A stretch of 64,000 nt of DNA, taken from positions 124,001-188,000 of the forward strand of contig NZ_JNIJ01000011.1 of the NCBI RefSeq assembly GCF_000701345.1. Reading direction: 5' to 3'. Below the pieces are notes generated by a model. That model did not search any database. It was not told the DNA's origin and saw only the letters and a list, made by a program, of their open reading frames with translations. This document shows, piece after piece, positions 15,914-25,031 of the stretch. Numbering within the stretch: position 1 is the first letter of the stretch; each line of letters starts with the position of its first letter. The position numbers were made by a program, and so were the translations under genes. The DNA comes from Bradyrhizobium sp. URHD0069 (GTDB lineage: Bacteria > Pseudomonadota > Alphaproteobacteria > Rhizobiales > Xanthobacteraceae).

Positions 15914-16900
15914 ATGGAGATCTTTCGCATGTTGCGTCATTGCTTGGTTTCCGGAATTGCCGTCTGGCTGGCGGGCACTCTGCCCGCCGGCGCGTTTATC
16001 GCCTATGTGTCGAACGAAAAGAGCAACACCGTTTCGGTGATCGATACCGATAAGTGGGCCGTGATCAAGACCATCAAGGTCGGCCAGCGGCCGCGCGGCA
16101 TCGAATTGACCAGGGATGGCAAGTTCGTGCTGGTGGCGGTCGGCGACGATAACACCATTCAGATGATCGATACCGCCACTAGGGAGGTGACAAACACCCT
16201 GCCCTCGGGACCCGATCCCGAACTCTTTGTCCAAGACAAGGCAGGCAAAATTCTCTACGTCGCCAACGAGAACGACAACACCGTCACTGTCATTGATATC
16301 GAAAAGCGCACACGCATCGGCGACGTTCAAGTCGGCGTCGAGCCGGAGGGCATGGCGCTCAGCCCGGACGGAAGATTTCTTATCAATACCTCAGAGACGA
16401 CCAACATGGCGCACTTCATCGATACCGAAACGCGCCAGATCGTAGCGAATGTTTTGGTCGATGCGCGGCCGCGTTACGCCGAATTCAAGCGCGACGGATC
16501 CGAGTTGTGGGTTTCTTCAGAGATCGGCGGCACCGTCGCCGTCATCGATCCGGCGAAGCGCACGGTCACGAAAAAGGTCACCTTCAATATTCCCGGTATG
16601 CGGAAAGAGGCAATCCAGCCAGTTGGGATCAGTATCGTTGCCGACGGAAAGACCGCGTTCATCGCACTCGGGCCTGCCAACCGAGTCGCGGTGGTCGATG
16701 CCGCGAGCCATCAGGTCACCAAATATCTGCTGGTCGGGCAGCGCGCCTGGCATATGGCGTTTACTCCGGATGAAAAATTCCTTCTGGTCACGAATGGCGT
16801 ATCGAACGATGTCTCCGTCATCGATGTCGCGGCGCTCAAGGTGATAAAGACCATTCAGGTCGGCGAACTGCCTTGGGGCATCACAATCGCGAAGCAATGA
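15914..16900 (+). CDS. Exported YVTN/YncE-type beta-propeller (PQQ-system associated)
   Basis: The 328-residue protein has a signal peptide and about seven repeats with the YVTN pattern (AYVSNEKSNTVSVIDTDKW, LYVANENDNTVTVIDIEKR and others), forming a seven-bladed propeller in the periplasm. This is the beta-propeller always found beside the PQQ-linked ABC system and part of lut-type clusters. An internal ATG at 15929 has GGAG about 9 nt upstream and may be the true start. The stop codon overlaps the ATG of the ATPase gene (ATGA), so the two are coupled. Its ligand is unknown. Confidence 0.85.
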   Translation: MEIFRMLRHCLVSGIAVWLAGTLPAGAFIAYVSNEKSNTVSVIDTDKWAVIKTIKVGQRPRGIELTRDGKFVLVAVGDDNTIQMIDTATREVTNTLPSGPDPELFVQDKAGKILYVANENDNTVTVIDIEKRTRIGDVQVGVEPEGMALSPDGRFLINTSETTNMAHFIDTETRQIVANVLVDARPRYAEFKRDGSELWVSSEIGGTVAVIDPAKRTVTKKVTFNIPGMRKEAIQPVGISIVADGKTAFIALGPANRVAVVDAASHQVTKYLLVGQRAWHMAFTPDEKFLLVTNGVSNDVSVIDVAALKVIKTIQVGELPWGITIAKQ

Positions 16901-17715
16901 TGAACCCCGAACCATCCATCGCTGACGACAAGGCAACCGGCCTTCATGGCGCGGCCTATCCTGACGGTGCGGCGCTGGCGATCGAAGGCGTCAGCCATTG
17001 CTATGGCACCCGCAAAGCACTCGACAATGTCAGCTTCACCGTCGCGCCGGGGAGCTTTACGGCACTGCTTGGGCTCAATGGCGCGGGCAAGAGCACGCTG
17101 TTTTCCATCATCACCCGGCTGTTCGGCATGCAAGCCGGACGCATCGCCATTTTCAATCACGATATCGGCTACGAGCCGGGCGAGGCGCTGCGCTGCATGG
17201 GCGTGGTGTTCCAACCGCGCACGCTGGATCTCGATCTCTCCGTCACCCAAAACCTGCTATATCATGCTGCCCTGCACGGCATCAGTCGGCGCGAGGCGCG
17301 GGTGCGCTCCGACGAAGTGCTGTCGCGAATGGGCCTTGCCGATCGCCCTGGCAGCAAGGTGCGCGACCTCTCGGGCGGCCAGATGCGGCGCTTGGAAATT
17401 GCACGGGCCCTTCTGCATGGGCCGCGGCTTCTGCTGCTCGACGAGGCGACGGTCGGGCTCGACGTCAAGGCGCGAGCCGAGATCCTCGGCCATGTACGAG
17501 GTCTGGTCAGCGAGCAAGGCATCGGCGTGCTTTGGGCCACGCACCTGTTCGACGAGATCGTGTCCAGCGACGATCTCGTTATTCTGCACCGCGGCCGGAT
17601 TCTCGCAGAAGGTAAGGTCGCAGAAATCGTCGCGAGGGCCAAGGCGCGCGACTTGCATTCCATCTTCGCGCAGTTGACCGAAATTGGGTTGGGATCCAGG
17701 GATGCCGCGCCATGA
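16897..17715 (+). CDS. lutE: ABC transporter ATP-binding protein (LutE-like)
   Basis: The 272-residue ATPase has Walker A GLNGAGKST (about 59-67), signature LSGGQMRRLEIARAL and Walker B LLLLDEATVGLD. It is of the ABC-2/DrrA type that pairs with the 17712 permease. The start overlaps the propeller stop by four bases and its own stop overlaps the permease start, so this is one translational unit. Family knowledge places it in the PQQ-dependent alcohol dehydrogenase ABC system; the lut homologue is implicated in lanthanide transport into the cytoplasm. Confidence 0.9.
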   Translation: MMNPEPSIADDKATGLHGAAYPDGAALAIEGVSHCYGTRKALDNVSFTVAPGSFTALLGLNGAGKSTLFSIITRLFGMQAGRIAIFNHDIGYEPGEALRCMGVVFQPRTLDLDLSVTQNLLYHAALHGISRREARVRSDEVLSRMGLADRPGSKVRDLSGGQMRRLEIARALLHGPRLLLLDEATVGLDVKARAEILGHVRGLVSEQGIGVLWATHLFDEIVSSDDLVILHRGRILAEGKVAEIVARAKARDLHSIFAQLTEIGLGSRDAAP

Positions 17716-18560
17716 ACGCGGCGATCGCAAACCAGAAACTTCCGGGTTTTTCGTTCGCGCAATATCTTACCTGCCTGAACGGCATCGTGTGGCGCGAGGG
17801 ATTGCGCTTCGTGCACCAGCGTGAACGCTTCGTCTCGGCGCTGGTGCGGCCGCTGGTGTGGCTGTTCATCTTCGCCGCCGGCTTCCGCCAGGTGCTCGGC
17901 ATCTCCATCATCCCGCCATACGAGACCTACATTCTCTATGAGGTCTACATCACGCCAGGACTGATGGCGATGATCCAGCTGTTTAACGGGATGCAATCGT
18001 CGCTCTCGATGGTCTACGACCGCGAGATGGGAAACATGCGCACGCTTTTGGTGAGCCCGATGCCCCGCTGGTATCTGTTGGGGTGCAAGCTTCTGGCGGG
18101 GACCGTGGTCTCCATCGTTCAAGTCTATGCCTTCCTGCTGATCGCGTGGTTTTGGGATATCGAGCCGCCGCCGATCGGCTATCTCGCGGTTTTGCCTGCG
18201 CTGGTGCTGTCCGGGTTTACGCTCGGAGCGCTTGGCATGCTGATCTCATCCGGCATCAGGCAACTCGAGAATTTCGCCGGCGTAATGAACTTCGTGATCT
18301 TTCCGATGTTTTTCGCTTCCTCTGCTCTTTACCCCTTGTGGCGGGTGCAGGAAGGAAGCCCGATGCTGTACTATGTGTGCCAGTTCAATCCATTCACCCA
18401 TGCGGTCGAATTGATACGCTTTGCCCTGTACGGGAAGATGAACTGGATTTCGCTCGCAGTGGTCGCGGGCTGCACGGCAATATTCATGATCGGCGCCGTG
18501 CTCGCCTATGATCCGTCGCGCGGCCTCAGCCGCCGCGGGCCGGCAGGAGGCGAAACATGA
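17712..18560 (+). CDS. lutF: ABC-2-type permease (LutF-like)
   Basis: The 282-residue integral membrane protein has about six hydrophobic segments and the ABC-2 permease pattern, including EMGNMRTLLVSPMPRWYLLGC in the cytoplasmic loop and a FxxxPMFFASSALYPL segment near the end. It overlaps the ATPase gene by 4 nt and the next gene by 4 nt. It would form the inner-membrane channel of the lut-type system. ABC-2 permeases are usually exporters, so the direction of transport by this system is not obvious from sequence. Confidence 0.9.
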   Translation: MNAAIANQKLPGFSFAQYLTCLNGIVWREGLRFVHQRERFVSALVRPLVWLFIFAAGFRQVLGISIIPPYETYILYEVYITPGLMAMIQLFNGMQSSLSMVYDREMGNMRTLLVSPMPRWYLLGCKLLAGTVVSIVQVYAFLLIAWFWDIEPPPIGYLAVLPALVLSGFTLGALGMLISSGIRQLENFAGVMNFVIFPMFFASSALYPLWRVQEGSPMLYYVCQFNPFTHAVELIRFALYGKMNWISLAVVAGCTAIFMIGAVLAYDPSRGLSRRGPAGGET

Positions 18561-19171
18561 GAGTGTTGGCGACGCTCTGCGTGATAGGTGCGGTGGCCGG
18601 TCCGGTTGACGGAAGCCTTGCCGCCGATCCGCGCTATCCCGACTGGCCCTGCACCCAGGCCAAGGTGCCCGAAATCTCGCTCGCCGCGGTCTGGAATGGT
18701 CCGGCGATCGACGATACCGCAAGCAAGTGGAAGGATGACGTCAAGGTCAGTGCGCTGGTTCCTCGTCTTGCCGCACGGCGCACGCCGCTCGATGAAGCGG
18801 AAAAAATGATCGTAGAGTTTCTATCTGAATCGGCTGGCCAAAAAAGCGAGGCAGGCAAGCTGCTGTTCGCCGGTCTGTTCGATACGCTAAACGCCGAGCG
18901 CTCCGCGGTCATGAGGGGGCTTGAACGAGTGACTCGCAAGCAACGCGAAGCCGCAGACCGGATTCGTGCCGACACAGTAGCACTGCACGCGCTGCAGGAT
19001 GCGCCCACGCCGGACCAGGCCAAGATAGACGAGCTCGGCAATCAATTGGTATGGAAAACGCGAATTTTCGATGACCGGCAACGCGTGCTCAGATTCGTGT
19101 GTGAGGTACCGACGGCGATCGAGCAGCGGCTGTTCGCCCTTGGTCGCGTCATCCAGCAGGAGATGGAATAG
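18557..19171 (+). CDS. Exported protein of the lut/xox cluster (LutG position)
   Basis: The 204-residue protein has a signal peptide (cleavage after SLAADP, about residue 22), a Trp/Cys-containing start (YPDWPCTQAKVPE), then long amphipathic helices and a second Cys near the C-terminus (RFVCEVP), so one disulfide is possible. It resembles the exported protein of unknown function that closes PQQ-ABC/lut operons. It overlaps lutF by 4 nt. A hairpin at 19207-19233 lies between its stop and the convergent xoxJ. Confidence 0.75.
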   Translation: MRVLATLCVIGAVAGPVDGSLAADPRYPDWPCTQAKVPEISLAAVWNGPAIDDTASKWKDDVKVSALVPRLAARRTPLDEAEKMIVEFLSESAGQKSEAGKLLFAGLFDTLNAERSAVMRGLERVTRKQREAADRIRADTVALHALQDAPTPDQAKIDELGNQLVWKTRIFDDRQRVLRFVCEVPTAIEQRLFALGRVIQQEME

Positions 19172-19206
19172 CGCGCTTGGCGCAACCTATCCCTTAGCCT
19201 CCTGTT

Positions 19207-19235
19207 AAGCGAGCTTCGCTGCATCAAGCTCGCAA
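19207..19235. terminator. Bidirectional hairpin between convergent operons
   Basis: GCGAGCTT (19209-19216) pairs with AAGCTCGC (19226-19233) over a 9-nt loop. It sits between the lut-type operon (plus) and xoxJ (minus) and may terminate both. There is no long T-run. Confidence 0.4.
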
Positions 19236-19244
19236 GCTTCCACA

Positions 19245-20129
19245 TCATGGCTGCTTCGTTGTCATCTCCGCAGTGATCGGTCTATCATTGTCGTCGAGTA
19301 GCGGAACGCCGAAGTCGAGCAGGATCTTGTTGATCGCCGGCTGGTTCTCCTGGATCAGACGGTTGAGCATCCGCTTCCAATTTTGATCGGCTGGCCGAAC
19401 ACCCATGCCGATGCGATAGACAAGCCGAGATCCCGACGTTTCCTTGATCAGAGGCGTGACGTGCAATGGCGGGCTGACCTGTTTGGCGTAGTAGCCCGCC
19501 GTCGGCCCCCAGAGAACGCCGGCGTCGATCTCACCCGACATCAGATCCTTGATCATTGCCGCTGCCGAAGAGTCGACGCGCGTATCGATCATAAGCGGGT
19601 ACGGCTTGGCACTTGTCATCAGGCCGGCGGCCGCCATGTTGGTGGCAGGCGGCGTGCCGGCAACGATGCCGATACGTTTGCCCTTCAGCCGCCCGTCCGC
19701 AAGCGTCGCGACCTCATCGAGGCCGCTGCCTTGTTTGGCGACCAGCGCGTATGCCGTACGGTAATAGGGATTGGTGCCCTGGGCCAGATCGTCGCCCTGC
19801 GGTAAACCCATGATAACGTCACAACGATGGGCGGCTAGCGTCATTCGAACGAAGCCAGTGACTTGCGGAAAGTACGTGTAGTCCAGCTTTTTATGTAGCT
19901 TCTCAGCAAACAATTCAGCGAGCTTGTCCTCGAATCCTTCGCCCTTATCGTTGGAGAACGGCAAATTTCGCGGGTCGGCACATACTCTCAACACCCTTGG
20001 ATCGACCAGTTCAATCGACAGGTCGGTGCCTTCGGGAGTCTGCGCTCGCGACACTTCGCAGTCGATCGGCGTCGCAATGATCGAAACAAGCGAAATCAAG
20101 AGCCAGCGGTGGCACGCGGCATTCGTCAT
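19245..20129 (-). CDS. xoxJ: XoxJ, periplasmic binding-protein-like MDH accessory protein
   Basis: The 294-residue periplasmic protein has a signal peptide and the type-II solute-binding fold (VLRVCADPRNLPFSNDKGEG, a typical opening of quinoprotein-associated binding proteins). XoxJ-type proteins accompany XoxF and XoxG, and structural work on a homologue suggests they help activate or assemble the dehydrogenase. AAAGGGAAG lies upstream of the ATG at 20127-20129; the frame is open to 20444 but without coding features. It is third in xoxF-xoxG-xoxJ, 82 nt after xoxG. Confidence 0.9.
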   Translation of the reverse strand: MTNAACHRWLLISLVSIIATPIDCEVSRAQTPEGTDLSIELVDPRVLRVCADPRNLPFSNDKGEGFEDKLAELFAEKLHKKLDYTYFPQVTGFVRMTLAAHRCDVIMGLPQGDDLAQGTNPYYRTAYALVAKQGSGLDEVATLADGRLKGKRIGIVAGTPPATNMAAAGLMTSAKPYPLMIDTRVDSSAAAMIKDLMSGEIDAGVLWGPTAGYYAKQVSPPLHVTPLIKETSGSRLVYRIGMGVRPADQNWKRMLNRLIQENQPAINKILLDFGVPLLDDNDRPITAEMTTKQP

Positions 20130-20211
20130 CGTCGTCTTCCCTTTGTTGATCGCCGCCGCCGGCCAGGCATCGAGGATCTCCTCCGGTAACCAGCCAAGGT
20201 GCGCCGTTCGA

Positions 20212-20736
20212 TCAGCGCTTTCCCATGCAGGCGTCTTCCGCCTGCTTCGCGGCAGGGGGCTTGTCTTCATGCTTCGCAGGCCGCGTGCGCCCCACGGCGT
20301 CGTAGGCGCGGGCACGTAGATAGACGTAGAGATCGTCCATGTAACAGGCAACGTTCGGATTGTCGCCGAACGCCGGCATGACATTCCCCTGGGAAGTACT
20401 GACATTTTTGCGACCGCTTGCGACCACGTCGAGGAACCCACCATAGCTCATCGTCTTCAGCGAGTTCTTCAGCCCGGGTGCATAGGTCGAGCCCTCACCA
20501 TCGGGACCGTGACAGACGTGACAATCCGCGTGGTAGCGGCGGTATCCGGAATACGTATACCAGTCGACGGTACCGTCGGCCGCGACCTTAAAGGTGGGAT
20601 TGCCTTCTTTATCCAGATACTTGCCGTCTTCGGATTTGACTGCCGTCGGGTCGACAGCGTCGTCGGCAAAAGTGAACCCTCCAGATGCCACGAGGGCTAT
20701 CGTGGCAACCACGAAGCAAACTGTACGCAAGAGCAT
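20212..20736 (-). CDS. xoxG: XoxG, c-type cytochrome electron acceptor of XoxF
   Basis: The 174-residue protein has a signal peptide (about residues 1-24) and one heme-binding CHVCH (72-76). M120 (GNVMPAFG) is the probable axial ligand. The segment SGYRRYHADCHVCHGPDGEGS is characteristic of the cytochrome that takes electrons from lanthanide methanol dehydrogenase. The C-terminal tail is Lys/Ala/Pro-rich. It follows xoxF after a 75-nt gap containing a strong hairpin. Confidence 0.93.
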   Translation of the reverse strand: MLLRTVCFVVATIALVASGGFTFADDAVDPTAVKSEDGKYLDKEGNPTFKVAADGTVDWYTYSGYRRYHADCHVCHGPDGEGSTYAPGLKNSLKTMSYGGFLDVVASGRKNVSTSQGNVMPAFGDNPNVACYMDDLYVYLRARAYDAVGRTRPAKHEDKPPAAKQAEDACMGKR

Positions 20737-20763
20737 ATCCTCGATGTTCGAGTCCGCAACGAG

Positions 20764-20792
20764 CCGGCGCGTGGAGTGGATCCACGCGCCGG
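20764..20792 (-). other. Intercistronic hairpin between xoxF and xoxG
   Basis: CCGGCGCGTGGA (20764-20775) pairs with TCCACGCGCCGG (20781-20792), a perfect 12-bp stem with a 5-nt loop, 19 nt beyond the xoxF stop codon. No T-run follows. It could stabilise the xoxF message or attenuate read-through into xoxG. Confidence 0.5.
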
Positions 20793-20811
20793 GACGATCT
20801 TCTGGGTCAGC

Positions 20812-22698
20812 TCACTGCGGTAGTGCGAACACCGTGAGCGTTCCACCGAGCGCGGTGTAGTTGCTGAGAGCTGCATAGCCGCCGACGGCACCGAGGCCGG
20901 CGGTGTCCACGTTCCTCTCGGCGGATTCCAATGCACGGCCCGCCGCCGCACGGCCTGCGGCGCCCTGCCATTCAGCGGCACCCTCAGGGGTCAGCAGCCC
21001 CGCCGCCAGGCCGATGCCCGCCCAGCCACCGATGCCGGACAGCACCGCAACGTATTGCTTACCGCCCTGCTCGTAGGTCGTGACGTTGCCGATGATGCCG
21101 GACGGGGTCTTGAACTTGTAGAGCTCCTTGCCGGTCTTGGCATCAACCGCCTTGAGGTAGCCTTCGAGCGTTCCGTAGAACACCACGCCACCGGCGGTGG
21201 CGAGCGCGCCCGACCAAACCGAGAACTGCTCCTTGTTCGACCAGACGATCTTGCCGGTCTTGTTGTCCCAGGCGATGAAGTTACCCATGTGGGTTTCGCC
21301 GGGAGGCGGATACATCGAGAGCGTTGCCCCGACATAGGGTTGGCCCGCGGTGTAGTTCACCTTGAACGGTTCGTAATCCATGCAGACATGGTTGGTCGGA
21401 ACATAGAACAGCTGCGTATCCGGCGAATAGGCTGCCGGCTGTTCGTCCTTGGTGCCGAGCGCGGCCGGGCAGATACCTTTGACGTTTTGGTCCTCGCCGC
21501 CCTTTTCGGTCGAGTATTGATCAACAACCTTGGGGCGGCCATAGGTCGGCGAGCTCTTGTTCATGTCGACGCCGGTGGTCCAGTTGACCTTGGGATCGTA
21601 CTTCTCGGCCACCAGCAATTCGCCAGAGACCCGATCGAGCGTATAAGCGAGCCCGTTGCGGTCGAAATGGGTCAGCAGCTTACGCGCCTGACCACCGAAC
21701 TGCTGATCGCTGAGGATCATTTCGTTGACGCCGTCATAGTCCCACTCGTCGTGCGGGGTCATCTGATAAACCCAGCGGGTCATGCCGGTATCGACGTCCC
21801 GCGCAAAGATGGTCATCGACCAGCGATTGTCACCCGGCCGCTGGTTCGGATTCCAGGTCGAAGGGTTGCCCGATCCGTAATACATCAAGTTCAGCTCGGG
21901 ATCGTAGGAGTACCAGCCCCACGTCGGTCCGCCGCCGATCTTCCACTGGTCGCCCTGCCAGGTGTTGGTGCCGGAGTCCTTGCCGACCGGCTTACCGAGA
22001 TGCGTGGTCTTCACCGGATCGATCAGCGTGTCGCTGTCGGGTCCCATCGAATAGCCGCGCCAGACCCGCTTGCCGTCCTTGATGTTGTAGGCGGTCACCG
22101 AACCGCGCACGCCGAATTCGCCGCCCGAGATGCCGACGATGACCTTGTCCTTGAAGACCATCGGTGACGACGTACCGGACTCGCCCTTGCTGGGATCTCC
22201 GTTCTTCACCGACCAGACGAGTTTCCCGACCTTGGCATCGAGGGCGACGAGAGTCGTGTCGGCCTGGTGCAAGAAGATCTTGCCGTCCGCGTAGGACACG
22301 CCACGATTCACCGTGTCGCAGCACATTACCGGGATGACGTTCGGATCTTGTTTGGGTTCATATACCCAAACGATCTTATTCTCGTCGGCAAGGTCGAGGG
22401 CGTAGACCTTATTCGGAAATGGCGTATGGACGTACATGATGTTTCCGATGATGAGCGGTCCGCCTTCGTGGCCGCGCAGCACGCCGGTCGAAAACGTCCA
22501 TGCGACCTGCAGTTTGCCAGCATTGGCTGCGGTAATCTGATTTAGCTTCGAGTAGCGCGTGTTGGCGTAGTCGCCTGTCGGCATCACCCAGTCCTTTGGG
22601 TTTTGCGACATTTTGATCAATTCGTCGTTGGCATTGGCGGCGCCTGCAGCGAACGCCACGATGGCGCCAAGACAGGTTGCGAGTTGCACCGTGCGCAT
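20812..22698 (-). CDS. xoxF: XoxF, lanthanide-dependent PQQ methanol dehydrogenase
   Basis: The 628-residue periplasmic quinoprotein has a signal peptide (about 1-23) and eight-bladed propeller repeats (W-containing docking motifs such as [11 protein letters not shown]). It carries the vicinal disulfide C126-C127, metal ligands E194 (GGEFG) and N278 (GSGNPST), catalytic D320 and the extra D322 (DEWDYDG). D322 distinguishes lanthanide enzymes from calcium MxaF, which has Ala there. It oxidises methanol to formaldehyde, possibly further to formate. GGGAGG precedes the ATG at 22698. No mxaF or mxaI is in the window. It is the first gene of xoxFGJ. Confidence 0.97.
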   Translation of the reverse strand: MRTVQLATCLGAIVAFAAGAANANDELIKMSQNPKDWVMPTGDYANTRYSKLNQITAANAGKLQVAWTFSTGVLRGHEGGPLIIGNIMYVHTPFPNKVYALDLADENKIVWVYEPKQDPNVIPVMCCDTVNRGVSYADGKIFLHQADTTLVALDAKVGKLVWSVKNGDPSKGESGTSSPMVFKDKVIVGISGGEFGVRGSVTAYNIKDGKRVWRGYSMGPDSDTLIDPVKTTHLGKPVGKDSGTNTWQGDQWKIGGGPTWGWYSYDPELNLMYYGSGNPSTWNPNQRPGDNRWSMTIFARDVDTGMTRWVYQMTPHDEWDYDGVNEMILSDQQFGGQARKLLTHFDRNGLAYTLDRVSGELLVAEKYDPKVNWTTGVDMNKSSPTYGRPKVVDQYSTEKGGEDQNVKGICPAALGTKDEQPAAYSPDTQLFYVPTNHVCMDYEPFKVNYTAGQPYVGATLSMYPPPGETHMGNFIAWDNKTGKIVWSNKEQFSVWSGALATAGGVVFYGTLEGYLKAVDAKTGKELYKFKTPSGIIGNVTTYEQGGKQYVAVLSGIGGWAGIGLAAGLLTPEGAAEWQGAAGRAAAGRALESAERNVDTAGLGAVGGYAALSNYTALGGTLTVFALPQ

Positions 22699-23029
22699 AA
22701 CGAAACCTCCCATGTTGCTTTAAGTCTTATCTTTATGCGGTGGGCTGTGATGCGCCCAGCATCAGCTCTTGCCTACGGAATGCATTTCCCGAAAGCCAAT
22801 ACGCGTTACACCTTCGGTGTCTGCGTCCGCCAACTCCTACGGGACATCGGCCATTCAGTGAACCGAGGTCCAATTGAAGCCGGAAACAATCAAATGCTAT
22901 GCCCGTCAATTGCAGCGTGCAACAGAAATAATTCTCTCGAGTCTTTCCCGTTGCTGTTGCTACGCAGCGCCAAGCATTGAGTGTCGTGCGGCGATCGACA
23001 CCGTGCGGATGAGTCATCGCTGTGTCATT

Positions 23030-23063
23030 CTTGCCGCGTTTGTAATCTTGCCGCGTTTGTAAT
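23030..23063 (+). repeat. Tandem 17-bp duplication
   Basis: CTTGCCGCGTTTGTAAT occurs twice in direct succession (23030-23046, 23047-23063). It sits between the xoxF 5' region and the decayed metallohydrolase gene. It may be simple slippage, or a pair of binding sites upstream of divergent genes. Confidence 0.6.
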
Positions 23064-23064
23064 G

Positions 23065-23440
23065 TCGCCGAGCCAACGCTCGCGCAGGAGCAGCGAGCGC
23101 CTGGCCTTTTGTCCCACGCGGGTGCAACGGCGCTCATGACGCGTGAACGAAGGCCATTGCCAATATCGGGTTCATCATCGGAGGCGATGCGGCGCGGTGA
23201 TCGATACGGAGGCAGCCTGCGCGAAGCCAGACAACTGCTCGCAGCCATTCACGCCCGCACAAAAAGCCGATCCGATGCGTCATAAACGCTTACGGTCACC
23301 CGGATCATGTCTTCGGCGATGCAGCATTCTTCAGGGATGGAACCAAGTTGTCGGCCGCACGGCTGGCGGTGATCGAGGAGCTTCGCGTCATCTCCGCGCA
23401 GCAGCGGTTCCGGTCACGGATCTGTGAACGAAAGGCGGGC
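23065..23440 (+). pseudogene. Quinoprotein-relay zinc metallohydrolase remnant
   Basis: Three plus-strand frames joined give the start of a metallo-beta-lactamase-fold protein. GATALMTRE precedes IANIGFIIGGDA, then VIDT, GSLREARQLLAAIHAR, and then KPIRCVINAYGHPDHVFGDAAF with the metal motif partly kept (GHPDH). The frame changes near 23147, 23200 and 23262. After about 23370 similarity fades, so most of the C-terminus is lost. This pattern fits the quinoprotein relay system zinc metallohydrolases found next to PQQ dehydrogenases. It is divergent from xoxF. Confidence 0.6.
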
Positions 23441-23557
23441 GGCCCTTTGCCGCGATTGCCTCGGAACCATGGCGATGAGAACTGCTCGACGACTACAATG
23501 CGTGCACATTCGCTTCACTATCGCCAAAAGGGAAGGTACGATCGCGAACAGCGCGCA

Positions 23558-23917
23558 TCAGAAACATCTCACTTCCGCTTCTGCCTGAGCACGTCGCAGA
23601 TCATTGACCGCACTTGTCGCCTGTTCGGCAGAGCGGAATGGTTCACCAAGGTCTCCCCGCATCTGCGCCATGCTAAGGACGGTTTCGGCCGTGACGTATC
23701 GATCGTAGGGCAGCAGCGATGCGATGACGTCGATCGAGCAGGAGCATTGATTGATCGCCTGCCGTGTTTCGCCATTCGCCTTGAGACAGCCGAAAACATA
23801 CTCCGATCGCGCCGCCGTCGGATAATCGTTGACCTCGTCAGCACGCGCGACAGCGGCCATCGCTCCCAGAACGACCAGCCCGCAGACAATAAGTCGCATC
23901 AATCCGGCAAGCGTCAT
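23558..23917 (-). CDS. Exported small Cys-containing protein of the xox cluster
   Basis: The 119-residue protein has a signal peptide (to about residue 26, ARADE) and a mature domain with four cysteines (FGCLKANGETRQAINQCSCS and a C-terminal VRCF), all able to pair as disulfides. AGGAGA lies upstream of ATG 23915-23917; a GTG one codon earlier is possible. I recall similar proteins beside PQQ methanol dehydrogenase genes in Bradyrhizobium, but the function is unknown. It is divergent from the ABC importer at 24050. Confidence 0.75.
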   Translation of the reverse strand: MTLAGLMRLIVCGLVVLGAMAAVARADEVNDYPTAARSEYVFGCLKANGETRQAINQCSCSIDVIASLLPYDRYVTAETVLSMAQMRGDLGEPFRSAEQATSAVNDLRRAQAEAEVRCF

Positions 23918-24049
23918 CACGTTTCTCCTGCTGGTGAGACTGCGAACTGCGCTATTATATGGAAAGGAAGCGCGCCGAGAAATGACACAGCAAAATTTGT
24001 CGGGTCATTAGATGTCTTGTTGGGCGTTCGGAGTTCGATAGCCAGGGCA

Positions 24050-25030
24050 ATGCACATTTTCATCCGTATTCTGCTGGCGGCAGCCGTTTTCGCCGCGGTG
24101 TCCGGCGCTCCTTCCCGCGCCACCGAAACGATACGGGTTGCAGTGCAGAAGACCGGCACATTCGCTTGGGAACTGGCTGTGATCCGCGCTCACGGGCTCG
24201 ACAAGAAGGCGAGCCTTGCGGTTGAGGTCAATGAGCTTGCCAGTCCGGAAGCTGGCAAAATCGCGTTGCGCGGTGGTGCCGCCGACGTCATCGTCGCTGA
24301 TTGGGTATGGGTGGCGCGCGAGCGCGGGTTGGGCGCCAAGCTGACGTTCTACCCGTATTCGAGCGCGCTCGGCGCAGTGATGGTATCAAACACATCTTCG
24401 ATCCGGACATTGGCGGATCTCAAGGGCCGCAAACTCGCCGTCGCCGGCGGCCCGATCGACAAAAATTGGCTGCTGCTGCGGGCGGCGACGAAGCAGGATG
24501 GCGTTGACCTGAAGTCAGAGTCGACGATTGTTTACGGTTCGCCACCGCTGTTGGCGGCCAAGACACTCAGCGGCGAAATGGACGCCACGCTGAATTATTG
24601 GAATTTCTGCGCCGCGCTGGAAGCGAAAGGCTTGCGCCGCCTCACAACTATCGAGGATCTTCTGCCGAAGCTCGGAGCCAAGGGCCGCACGGCGATGATC
24701 GGGTACGTCTTCAATGAGACATGGGGGAGCGCAAATCGCGATGTGGTTGCCCGTTTCATCGCAATGACCAGAGGGGCGAAGGAGATTTTGGCGACCTCAG
24801 ATGCGGAGTGGGAAAAGATCGCGCCGCTGACGGGTACCGCCGACACCGCAACCTTGCACGCCTACCGTGATCGCTATCGGGAGGGAATTCCACGCCGCCC
24901 GATCGCCGACGAAGAAGCCGACGCGCGCGTACTCTATCGCGCGCTGGCGGAGATCGGAGGCCGCGAGATTGTGGGCCCGGCCCAAGACCTTGACCCCGGC
25001 ACATTCTATCGTGCGATCTCCGAAGACTGA
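24050..25030 (+). CDS. ABC substrate-binding protein, NMT1/SsuA type
   Basis: The 326-residue periplasmic protein has a signal peptide (cleaved near SRATE, residue 24), then the SsuA/TauA/NMT1 solute-binding fold (RVAVQKTGTFAWELAVIRAHG; DVIVADWVWVARERG). Such proteins bind sulfonates, nitrate, thiamine precursors or aromatics. It begins a three-gene importer (24050-26487) with 1-nt and overlapping junctions. Its place between xoxF and lanmodulin suggests a role tied to lanthanide or C1 metabolism, but the ligand is unknown. The ATG at 24050 was chosen because the signal peptide starts there. Confidence 0.85.
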   Translation: MHIFIRILLAAAVFAAVSGAPSRATETIRVAVQKTGTFAWELAVIRAHGLDKKASLAVEVNELASPEAGKIALRGGAADVIVADWVWVARERGLGAKLTFYPYSSALGAVMVSNTSSIRTLADLKGRKLAVAGGPIDKNWLLLRAATKQDGVDLKSESTIVYGSPPLLAAKTLSGEMDATLNYWNFCAALEAKGLRRLTTIEDLLPKLGAKGRTAMIGYVFNETWGSANRDVVARFIAMTRGAKEILATSDAEWEKIAPLTGTADTATLHAYRDRYREGIPRRPIADEEADARVLYRALAEIGGREIVGPAQDLDPGTFYRAISED

Positions 25031-25031
25031 G

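Noticed and set aside
22733..23248. Minus-strand 171-codon frame upstream of xoxF.
   Set aside because: Antisense to the metallohydrolase remnant and rich in Arg/Cys; no start signals.
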